This document shows positions 45,101 through 57,100 of a stretch of DNA of 64,000 nucleotides, in pieces (the first letter of the stretch is position 1; each line of letters starts with the position of its first letter). A program made the position numbers and the translations under genes. Source of the stretch: Acanthococcus lagerstroemiae. Taxonomy: Eukaryota; Arthropoda; Insecta; Hemiptera; Eriococcidae. The stretch lies in NCBI GenBank assembly GCA_031841125.1, contig CM063112.1, forward strand, positions 30,344,603 to 30,408,602, written 5' to 3'. Below the pieces are notes generated by a model, which saw only the letters and a program-made list of their open reading frames with translations, was not told where the DNA came from and ran no database searches.

Positions 45101-48100
45101 TACATGAACACAACCAAAGTTGTTATAGATCATGTACCAAAAGAAAAAGAAGAAACAATGAAAAAGAGAAAATCTAAACTCAGGTTGAAGGCAAAGAGAA
45201 AACTGTTTCCTGATACAAAAACTATGGAAAACCTTACTACAAACAAGAGGTTTTTTTACAGAATTATTGTCAGAAGATGGTAATGATTTTGAACTCCTCA
45301 TCTAAGAGTTAGACAGTGAATCATTCATGCTACTTGAACTCAAAACTGATGGTATTCCAGATGTTTCAGATTATGTAATTATGTATGGGAACATATTGTA
45401 TCATGTACAAACAAAGAAGATGATTGTGTTGAACACCATAAATATGTCAGTTACGAGAGTTTGACAAACCTGCAAACTGTTATTCTTTTTCTTTTATGTG
45501 ATTGAAAGGAGTGAAATTGGTTTTCTCGCAAGGCTAACTTTAAAAATGCAGATATAATAGAAAAAGTCGGCAATTTACAACTAGTGACATCAAAAAGACT
45601 GAAACGAGCGATGCCGTTCCAGATTGATTCGAGCAAATATAATTTGTTCGGATTTGCATAGTGTAACGAATAAAATAATAATTTCCTCTGAATTTTTTGT
45701 TATTTTTTACATGTCTTATATTCATGTTATCTTGGAATACTGCTTATGTCATTTTGGAACTTCCTCGTTTCAAGATGACAATTATACAATTTCCTTTTCC
45801 CCTTATACCTTTATCCCACTCGCGTAAGTCCCTTATGTTTTAATCTCATTTTGAAGCCCGGAAACTTACATTTTGAATGACATTAATTTTAAGTTGACTG
45901 AATAAGAAATGATTATGTTACAGTCCAAAATCACTGGTCTGTTATCTTGGAACCACTAACCCTAGTTAATAATTCGGTTTTTTTATAATTGTGTTCAGAC
46001 TCCATGAGTATGTTAGGACTCGCTAAAAGCCGCACTTAGACACAGTTGACTGGATTACGACTTTTTGAGACAGGATGTAATGATATCAGAGAAGACAGAA
46101 GCAAGTAGTAGGAAACTCTCCCATCTTATATAGGAGCTTGAGTGGAAGCACTTAGTAGCATCCGCTCTTATCTTCATTTGCCACCAGAACACTACTAGTA
46201 ACGCTACTAGGTAGAGAATATGGTGTGGTGGGATGTATGGCGATGCACGTATGCCAAAGTGGCCCCTGAGACACGCGCACCTCCGGCACTGGAAACTACC
46301 CTTTCGGGCATCGCATCAGTACCAAGGGGGAGGTAGAGAATATAGTATATCTAATACTTGTTTCTTCCGCTTGCTACCATTTTTCCTAATGATAGGACTA
46401 CATAGTAGGTTTTTTTTAAATATGGTAGCAAATTCCCATCTGGGATATGTGATTGATGGTAGAGTATGGCGTAGGGCGATGCATGTATGCCAAATTGGCC
46501 CCAGGATGCCGATTACCTGTAAATTGTCAGGGCTTCTTAATACTATAGATTGCGAGATACTGTAAGCCTGTGTTCCAAGGCTCTAAAATGCCCTCAGAAT
46601 GTGTTATTCGCCAAGCACTCGCATCATGTATCTAGCTCTTGTTTCCTTGCTTTTCTGACTCAAAAATCTCTTTTTTTCCGACGACTTCGCTACGGCCCTA
46701 TTCTAACTTCTTGAAACGAATTGAAAACGCGTAGGAAAATGAGAACACACATATTTACCTCAAACGTGAATGTATCAACTTCCTCGCGTATATCTTCATC
46801 AGTCATTAAGGTTGGATTCTCTTTTTGGTATTCAATTAGACAATCCAAGAAGGATACTCTTCTTTTGTAAATACTCGTATCGTCATCTTGAGTTAACAAA
46901 ATATTTATGTAGTTATTTACATTTCTCATGCAGGTACCAGTAATTATACTAAATGTTACTATTATAGTCATCAGAATTATGTACTTAACGAAAATGTAAA
47001 ATACCTACAGGTACCTATATCTATTACAAATAGCTTCCTCTTGGGTCATACCCTTGCTCTGTGGTGAGGAGGCTTAAGCGTAAAAAAAAAAGACTGTGGA
47101 GTTATACGTATATATAGTTGAAATCGCGACCAAAAGCACCTAAAGAAAGGCAAACTACGACAGATGAACCCTACTGAAAGCGATGAAAAACTATAACAGT
47201 ATATCTTTCCAGAAAATGTATAGCTTTTCCAAGTATTAATTACTGATAATGGCGTTCCAACAGCTGTATAATTTTTCTGGACGACGTAAAAAGCTCCCCA
47301 TTCGGATGTCCTGGAGGGAGCTACTTGGGAGAGCATCATCATCGGAAAGTTTCAAAAAGAAAGGCACAATTAAAATAGAAACTTGGAATGTGAGACGCTT
47401 GAATGGAGTTGGAAGATTGAATAATCTGAAAGAGAGAAATGAAGGGGCTTGACCTGGGAATAGTTGAATTAAGTGAAGTAAGGTTGAAAGAGGAGAATGA
47501 TTTTTGGTCAGGAGACTTTAGAATAATAATATAAAGGGAATAAAAGGGCAAGCAGACGTCAGAATTGTTATGAATAAATCAATAAGTATTGAAGTTATAA
47601 GCAGAGTGAAAGGTTAATCTTGATAAAAATCAATACTAAACCAGCACTTACTACAATAATACAAGTGTATATGCCTACTAAAATACTCACGAGGACAAAG
47701 AGATTTAGGAGGTATATGAAGAATTAGGAGGACTTATGAAGCATGTTAGAAGCGAAGAGAATCTCATTATTATGGGAGGTGATTGGAATGTTGGAGTAGT
47801 CTGGGATTTTGGATTAGGAATGAGAAATGAAAGAAGAGAGCGTTTGATACAGTTTTATGCGAGGTATAACTATTAATTATAGGAAATACTCAGTTTAAAA
47901 ATCATTATAGAAGAAGGTATACATGGAAGAGTCAAGTAACGAAGGTAGATATCAAATTGATTATATTATTATATAACAACGTTTTAGGAATCAAATATTT
48001 GACTGTAAAAAACTTATCGGGGAGCCGTTATTGGTAGTGATCATAACTTGGTAGTAATGAAATGTATGCTTCAATTGAAGAAACTTGGTAAAAAAGAAAA

Positions 48101-51100
48101 GGTAAAAAGATGGACTTTGAAAAAGTTGGACAATATTTGTATTAATACTGGAAAGAAATACCAAGAGGATATTGTATGAGAATTCGAGGCTGTAAAAACA
48201 CAGGAAATTAACAGTGTGGAGGAAGAGTGGGGTAAAATAAAGGAGGGAATATTAAAGCCAGCAGAAGAAAATCTAGGTAAAACTAAGAGATGGGAAAAGA
48301 AACCATGGATGAAGGAGGAAATCTTCAGAGAGATGGATGAACGATGAAAATATAAGAATGCAAACGATAGGGAAGGTAGATTAGCTTATCAAAAGTTAAG
48401 GAATGAAATAAATAGAGAGTGTAAAAAGGCGAAGGAGGAATGGATGAAAGAAAAATTGTGATTATATAGAAGAATTCATGAATAAAGAAGAAATATATTT
48501 AGCCTATAGAAAAAGAAAAATAGGGTTTGGAGAAAGAAGAAAAAAAGCAAGTAATAATATAACAAATAAAGAGGGAGAGTCTATTTACACAACTGAAGGA
48601 AAATTGAAAAAGGTGAGCAGAGAATGTAGAAGGACTATATACATATAGTAATAATGGGGATGAAAAGATAAGAATGGAGAGGGAGGAACATGTGGAAAAT
48701 GATGAGAGGGGAGACTCAATTTTAAGATCAACCTTCATATAGCATTTAGGTATCTAACCCCGCCCTCTTCCTACATAGGTTTTTAATTATAGAAGATGAC
48801 TTACAGCCTCCTTTTTTTCTCTTTTTTTTCTGATGGTTCAGTTTAGGCTTGAGCTTGAGTGTCGTATGATTCAGTGAAATATAGCTTGGCAGTGTTACAT
48901 ACAGGTTGATTAAATTTGAACTCTTCAGAAGTTCAGTTAGGTATTTAAGTGAAACATAACATCATCCTGTCTTTAATGTTGTTCTACTCAGTCCTGAATA
49001 GGTAGAGAGCTAGAGACTAACATACCTGATGAAATCGCTGAATGATTCATGGGCTGATAATTTTCTTTTCGTTCCCTTATAATCTGAAATAAAGAAGATA
49101 CTTAAACACTCAGATAGGGATTGTACAGTAACCGTGAAACAAGTGCCGATATCGATACTGACCTCGACATTTTACTCGATATGTTAATTTAATAATTTCT
49201 GTTACATTTCTTATGCTTATTGATGAGACATCATTATAATATATGATGTCGCACTAGCGTGGAAAATCATCTGATTTCGAATTAATTACAAATGGTTATA
49301 AAAGTAATAATAGTCAAATTGACATGTCAACACGTTCGTCATTGTCACAATTTGGAGCGACAGTTCAGTAGGTGATTAATATCGATTGAGAATATGTAAT
49401 AGCAAACCTACTTGTGTCAAGTCAAAATATAAGAAAATTCGATGACTCAGTAACGAGATCAAAGTCTGTATGGAAAGTGATGTCGACAAAATTTATAATT
49501 ACCAAGATGTTTTCCTGTACATAATGCAATATCGACTTTCTCGTCGGCTTTTGAGTAGCTTGAGTCGACAAAAACGTTGAGATGGCCGAGTTGATTTACC
49601 ATACATAATTCGATATCGACTTTTCCATTGGTTTTTATCTAGCAAAAGACGACAAAAAGTCGATATTGACGCAACAATTTCCGTTTCAGTTTGACTTTTA
49701 AATTGACGTCTCGCACTGAATTTGATGAATTTATTGTTTCAGAATAGTGATTGATTTTAAGTGTCGACTTTTGTATCGACTATGTTTTATGGAAACTCTT
49801 AAAACGCAGTCAATATAAAAATCAACTCTTGTCGGCAATCAACACCATCACTTTGTCAGTGTGACATTTCAGTACAATTGGATATTGGGATGTTATCATT
49901 GCCTAGGTATAACGCTAGTGTAGCATACTAACTCAAACTAAGTAACACTCAACACACTGGATACATCTGAGGGATTATTTCAGCTTCCCTATTCTACTAC
50001 GTCAATAATCACGATTTTCAATTTCACGTAATTTCATTTAAAAAGTGTCCACGAAGGTAATTCTTTTTTATCCTGATAGCTCAGTGCTATAGCTGAAATT
50101 ATTTCAACCAACTTGCTTTCGAAAACGATATTTCTAATGCGCCAAAGGCGTTCAAAGATGACTCCTTTTATACGTTTTGGATACGAACGAGTAAAATTAT
50201 CCCCTTGCTGTTGGAGCAGGGCTACCAACATAGGTACTTTTCGTTAACTTCCCAACAGAATTTGATACAAAAGTCAAATTACCGTGCCAATATCAGTTTT
50301 TGGATTGTATATCAAAGTCGATGCACAGTTCGATCCAGAAGTCGATGTAGAAAGGACAACTCGACTTCTGGTTCAGGCAGTTAGGAAAATGAAAATGTAA
50401 AAGATTGGAAAGAGTTGAAATTTGGTTTAGTGGTCTACTAGGGCACCTAATGAACATATATAACAAAAGTATTGAAGAATCCGCGATACTGGTGTCAGCC
50501 ACCATCTTGGAAAAATGGCGACTGAAAACACATTTTCATGAATGACTTCTCATCTAATGATCTTACACAAAAAATTGTTTTACAAACGTTGAAGCAATTA
50601 AAAGTTTTAGTAACTTATGTTCCCTTAATGTTTTGGGGACAACCGTATTTTTTTTTTGAGAAATACACGCTTGTAGTTACAAACTTTGTATTACACTCTT
50701 TAGACTAATCACCCTTCATAATATTACTCCTATATTTATCTGTAGCTTATCTATGCTTATATGTGATTGTCTGAGGAGTATTCCTTCATTTAAAAGAAGC
50801 AGACAACAACAATCAGTACTATTTAGATGCATAAATACGTTGAAGTTTCGTGATAAGATGGGAAGACTTAGGTTCATTTCTAAAAAAAAAAAAAAAAAGA
50901 GAAAAAAAAAGAATATTTGTAATAAAATAATAATCATAATCATAATACTCGTAATTTAAAAAAAATTAAAGAACATAAATACAAATGAGTAAAAACTTTG
51001 AGCTCGTGGTGGGAAAAGATTGACCTCTCCCTCTCTGCACATCTGCTATTACTATTACTAAAATTAGGTAAGTAGGCAGTACCTTTACGGGACATAAATC

Positions 51101-54100
51101 CTTTACGCGTATGCGGCGCAGTACACAAAATTTAATAGCTTAAACGGAGGGTCCCTAACAGCCAATTTTGGCCAATTACTAGGTGACTCACAAACATAAT
51201 AATTTTACATACCTACGAGTGCATTACTAAAATAATAAAAAGCAATTTAAAAAAATACAAAAAACGAAAAGAAGAAAACACTGCTCATTCCACCGCCACC
51301 GTCAACAACATCTCCCCAGTCTGTCCAAATGACCCCCCCCCTCCACACACACACACACATTGCCCGGTATATTTGTATTCCGCCCTGTCTTTAAGGGAAA
51401 AAATATATAGGGAAAGTTAGGGCAAGTGAAACCGCTTTTGCGGAAATGATTGTAAAAATTTTTTTTTCGAATCAATTTCAAATCTGAATACACTATTGAA
51501 TAGAGCATATTTTCAGCTACAAAATGGCGTATTAACGTCAAAATTAAAGTACTTTAAGGTGGCTAAAATTTGATTTTTTCGAAGGTGTTTTTTTCGAGTT
51601 TAAAAAAATTTCCTGGGCAAAAGGAACCATCGAGTCCACGTCAAAAAACGTTCGATTTAGAAGCTAGAACATATCTACGACCCTAAAACGAATTTATTTT
51701 GATATAAAACGACAGTAAGTTCACTTAGAAATAAAAAATTGTTAGTATGTTACACAAAAACATCTTAGCACACGAATTTAGACCACACAAAAATCGCGGC
51801 CATAAAAACCTACTCCTGAATAAGCAGTACATGCTTGGTGAACCCAATTTTGACAAATATTGCATTTCAACCGAACTTCGCGGCTACTTGAAACCATCGG
51901 TGAACAAATTAGGCACGGAATATCGTCATTTTTTCTGGGCTCTTTGAGACGTTTCGGAAATATCAGCTTTTCTTTCGCAGCTTTTTTGTTTCTGTTTTCT
52001 CAACAACTTTTTTCTTTTTTATTCCCTCTGTCTTTTGCACCACCGGGTTTTTTTCTGCCTTCCTCTTCAGCCGCTTTTTTCTTCTTTTCTGCTCTCTCTT
52101 CTGTCGCCTTCTTTTTTTCTTTTCTTTCTTCTTCTAGTTACAATTTTTCCACATAATTTTCTTTGATTCTATTTTTAATCAGGGTAGCTGTCAAAATTTT
52201 AGATCGCTGTGATCGATTATTGTGGTGATTATTAGTTATGGTCACACTTTTTGGAATCGGTCGAATATCTTCTGGACTGTATGATGGTGGAGTAGGGGGC
52301 AACTTTTCGGTGAGAGGGCTGTCATCTGAGTAACCTGGGTCGTTTTCATTTTCCGATTCTGCCAAACGTCTGTGTCTGTATTAGTAGCGTAACCAGAAAT
52401 TATTTCTTGAGTGGGTTAAAGTGAGTCACAACAATCTTTAGATGGGACATATTCTCACATCTTTCGAAATAATTCTGAAAGATAATTCGTTGAAAAAAAA
52501 ATGGAAAAATGAATTTATTAAATTAAAAACTTTGAATTTATTCATAAGCTTTGAATTTGTTCAGAGTGTAAGGAAATATGTCTGATTATATTTACCGTAC
52601 TAGTAGAGTTCTTTGTTAGATGTTTTCTGAGTGTGGGATATGGGATATTAAATTTACGAGCAGCTTCTCTGATACCAATTTTATCAGTTTTCACAGCTGC
52701 TGCTTTCATTGATTCTTCAGTCCATTCATTCCCCCGATTACTTTTCCTCACGTAATGAAACACCATCTAGACAAGAAAAAATTCAATTTCAGTATTTCAT
52801 TACGTAGAAAATAATCTTATGGGCAAAAGAAATAATTCTGAATATTGCTATTTGTGGTGGTTCCTTTTGCACGGTTTTCCACTTGCCCAACACACGTGGT
52901 TTGTACACTTAGTCTAAATAAATATGTAATTGGAAGCAAATTCAAGTAATATACTTAAGTTCATCGGAAAGTAGATTTTTTTTTTATTACAAGTTATATT
53001 TAACTTGGTGGTTATCTAACTGTACCCGTAGCTATATTTCATATTGACTGGTTGAGCGTTCAATCCCTTCCTGGACAGTCCGAATGACTAGATCGCGATG
53101 GAGGTCAGTGCGCGTTGGTGAGTATGCGTAGGATGTAGTTCTGCCGAACTTGAATTTTGTGAATTGGATCGGCTGGCCGTGCCCCATAGAGCGATACCGT
53201 AGGTCCATATCAGCTTGATAATAGAGAGGTAAATCAATCTCTTATTTTCGAGGCTTAGAACCGACTTCTACCTATAAGCCAGAAGTATTTTTTTGTCATT
53301 TTCTTCAGGATATCACATTTGGCTTTGATATGATTTCCCCATGTTAGGCTTGTATCTGGGTGCATTCCTAGATATTTGACCGAGTTGGCCCTCGGCACAA
53401 CGGTTCCCCCTATCTGCAGTGGGAACTCAGCATGCGGACGTAAGGAAAAGACCACATGGGTACTCTTAGTCGCGTTCATTTTAATTTTCCACCAGTCCAT
53501 CCATTTCGAGACTTTTCTGGCGTGCCGTTGAACCTTTGTGGTAGCTTCTGAGATGTCGTGAGACATTGAAAGGAGTGCTGTGTCGTCGGCGAATACGACT
53601 GTGCTGATTTCTTCGGAGGTTGGTATGTCCGCTGTGTACAGTAAGTACAAGACTGGCCCCAGTACGCTGCCCTGGAAAATCGAAAAGTAGATGAAACTAC
53701 TTTTTTTTTTTTTTTTTTTGAGATATTACTTACCTTAATGGATCATAAATTCATAAAACGATTCCACTTTGAAACAACGTTAGAAAACGTAAAATTTAAT
53801 CACATTTCATTAATTCCTTACCAAAAAATTTCAAACATCGCATGTTGCCGGTGTCACAGATTATAATATTGAGAATGGTTACCTACTAGCTATCGTATTA
53901 CAGTGTTACCAACCATCTGGGATAAATAGAATAAACGTTATATTTCGAGTGGTTCCTTTTGTCTGCCGGTCCTTTTGCCCTAACTTCCCCTATATAAAAA
54001 ATAGGAATTTATGTTCATTAAAAAAGTATTTTTCTAATCTCTCGTTAAAATTCTGCTCGGTTCATGTGAAAGATATCTAAGGTATGATTTATTAGTTCGG

Positions 54101-57100
54101 TCTCGTTATAAATTTCCATTGTTCTGTTCATTGGAGTGTTTTCCAAGTTATTTTTCGTCAATCTATTTGGCTTGAAAATATGTCGTTTACGGGCTTGAAA
54201 ATTTGGGACATAAATTTGCAGTTTTTCCAATAATTTACTCGCATTTACTCTACCGCTCACAATATCGTGTAGAAGTAAAGTAAGGAACTCACCGATCTGC
54301 GGCTCTTTAAGCTTGGTATTTGAAATCCCTGCAGCAGATCTGAGTATGAAATCGTTGTCGGATAGTACGTGAATATCTTGTAAAATAGATATTTCAAAAA
54401 CTGTTTTTGTATACGCTCTGTCGCCTTGATTTCCTTTTTGTGAGTTGGGTTCCAAATTGCAGGGGCAAACTCTAGCTATGGCCTGATTCAAGTGCAAAAT
54501 AGGATCTTAGTGTATCGGCATTTCTGAATCTTCTTCCGTTTCTAATTAGAAAATGGCAGTAGACGATGTGCAATGCTACGGGCTTCTCAAAAAATATCGG
54601 TGTCATTAAAAATAAAAATAATAATCGAATATAAATTATTAAAAATTCTATTTTCCTCAACTGTTGTGGAACAATTTTTTGTGCAAGATCAATACATGAG
54701 AAGTTATTCATGAAAATGCGTTTTGGTCGCCATTTTTCCAAGATGGCTTTGGATTCTTCAGGACTTTTAGTATTTTCATGAGGATGGTGTAGTAGACAAC
54801 CGTATCCCGCGATTTCTCGCTGTATTATCCTTGTTTTGACTCTAGTGTGCATGGACTATTCTGTATCGAATGAAGTCACAATGTCGTGTCGAAAAACGCA
54901 TGGATGTGGTGTGCTCTGTGTGTGTCGACATTTGTTTTTAGGGAAGACTCAACATTTTGATATCTCAGAAATCAATTCTTGGTGTATTTGAGATAAGTGT
55001 TTAGATATCAATACTTTTCAACATTTTAGACCAATCATTGCATTAAAACACTGTTGCCTGCCAACATGGAGGGCAGTCGGGGTTCAAGAAGGGCAAGATG
55101 ACAATTTCAACTTCCAAATCTCACTAAATAACCTCTAGAGCTATTTGTTTTCATACTTGCGCTTGAACTTGAGAAAATTAAGTGTTTTACGTAACAAACT
55201 GACCTGGGGGGGGGGGTACCTCATTTGCCTTCTTCCAATCGTAACAGGCCAATTCCGCCGACATAAGTTGAAGAAAAAAAAAAAGAAAAAAATAAGAGAA
55301 ACCCATTAAAACCTTGATAATAGGAAGCCACTCAGGAATATTTAATGAATGTTTCGTAGATTTTCTATTCTGTAATGGAATGAGCGATAATATCCTCGCT
55401 GGCATATTTACAATCAAGCGACTAGGTACCTACATGTTCATGTACACCATTATTCATTATTATAGGTGCATTCCACCTTCCCCTGAATAAAACGAAGTAC
55501 GTTTTCGAGAAATTGCTTCAGTAGGGAGAGTCAATGTCAAGGTAACCGATTTATAATGAGTACCGGAAATGAAGAATATACCGTTCTATCCTTGTTTTCA
55601 CTTACTTACAACCAGCCTATAACACATTGTACAGTATTTAAAAAAAAAAAATGTGAAAATGAAATTGACGACAAATAGCTTACTTTTCCCGTAAATGCAT
55701 GCATTTTTCCGAGTAATTTTTTGTATTCTCGTCCTATTGGCAAACAGTAGAACACACAGTTCAGGTACATCCAAAATGCAAGTGTTCTCTCCAGCATAAT
55801 TTCCGCAGTTCTAGCTCCATGGAATTAAAAATATATGTTTAGGTGGATAACATTACTCGAACATAAGGATAAAGTATACCAGAGGCGCTGGAAGAAAAAT
55901 TTATGAGTGGAGATAAGTCAAAAATCTGATGATCAACTTTCATCTTCTTTCTTTCTTTTTTGCCCGGAAACGAAATGTTAACTAAGGAGGAGGGCGGAGT
56001 GAAAATTGGAGGCTGAGGAGTGCAAGAACAAACCTTATTCTGCAACGATATTCAGTGTACGTCTTACTATTCGATTTCTGCGAAAGAAAACTTCATTGCT
56101 ATGTAAGCAGCTAAGAAGGGGAAACCAAACAGTATTTTGAAAGGGTGAAATCCTGCGTCAGGGAGGATAAGTCCGCTCTTCTTCAAGCAGAACTTGAGGG
56201 CCTTCCAACTTTGAACTCCCTAATGAAATGATAACGAGAACTTTTGTTTCACTGAGAGTGTATATCCTATCAAATGAAGTTTGGTCCATCACCCGATGCG
56301 CAAAAACCCACCAGTTACCCGTGGGAAAGTTACCTTTTGGTAACCCTTCAGTTACCCGGGTAATCGAAGGATTACAAAAGGGTAATTTTTCCGCGGGTAA
56401 CTGGCGGGTTTTGTGCATCGGGGCCGATTTAGGCGCTAAAATAGAAACGTCATCATTCAAATTGGCGAAATTAGCTTGGTTTGAAACATCGAATGAAATG
56501 TCGAAATAAAGGTTTTTAATTCTTTGATTTCAAATGTTGTAATATAGATTTTTAATTGTGGTCTGATTTCAGTCCCAAAAATTGAAATCTTAATTTGGAT
56601 AGGAGACAAAGCCAATATGATGTAAAAAATTAACATGTCAAAAAAGAAGCTTTTCGGTTCATTTAGTTCGAATATTTCATCAGAATTTGAATCAAGAAGA
56701 GCCCGAAATCCGAGCTTTGTCATGAAAAATTATTTTCACGTTTTAAGTTTATATTTAGTTATCTTCAGACACATCGCCGGGAATCCAAAGCTAAATGAAA
56801 TACCAATGTATGACAAGTTAAAGCTTCCCTCCCGTCAGCACATTGCGTATTCGAAGATAACTTCAAAAATGGGCAAAATTGACATGACCTTTCTAATGCA
56901 ATGGAAAATGTTAATAATAAAAAAAAAACTAAATTAAACTAAGGTTTTTAGTGTGTGACTTCAATGACTAGTTCAGAAAATACTTGATGTAAACTTCAGT
57001 TTGGATCCTCAAAATCCAAATTTTACCTTAAAGTGGAAAAATTTCTGTTCGCGTAATTATCTTGTGTTGAAATGCTTGTGGCAAGACCAAGTCGGTAGCG

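Larger units (their letters stand above)
42197..46700. mobile_element. Candidate 4.5-kb TIR-bounded composite element
   Basis: The left terminus tagggccgtagc and its exact inverted copy gctacggcccta bound the region. The adjacent 8-mers are ttcgaacg (left) and ttctaact (right), matching at 6 of 8 positions, as a decayed hAT target duplication would. The inside holds a different, Tigger-like transposase, so this would be a hAT element with later insertions. Ends from two separate elements cannot be excluded. Confidence 0.45.
42106..46758. other. CYP4 intron filled by a composite insertion
   Basis: 4.65 kb, of which 42197-46700 lies between a 12-bp inverted terminal pair. The remaining flanks total only about 150 bp. 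Inside are two tandem copies of a Tigger/Jerky-like transposase remnant and retroposon-like repeats. Confidence 0.65.
49084..55683. other. CYP4 intron of 6.6 kb with nested transposons
   Basis: Holds a diverged direct repeat (49480-49660), an inverted repeat pair (50469-50600 and 54640-54770), a Tigger-like element with a nested LINE (51410-53990), a LINE C-terminal remnant (54045-54497), microsatellite-like CA (51337-51360) and C/G runs. The minus-strand frame at 50034-50231 is unrecognised and probably not a gene. Confidence 0.65.

Noticed and set aside
50034..50231. 65-residue minus-strand frame as a CYP4 exon
   Set aside because: No P450 motif, and the flanking CYP4 exons (55684-55810 and 49026-49083) already join in frame without it.
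54472..54852. 126-residue minus-strand frame as a gene
   Set aside because: Its upstream part is one arm of an inverted repeat also present at 50469-50600; no domain recognised.
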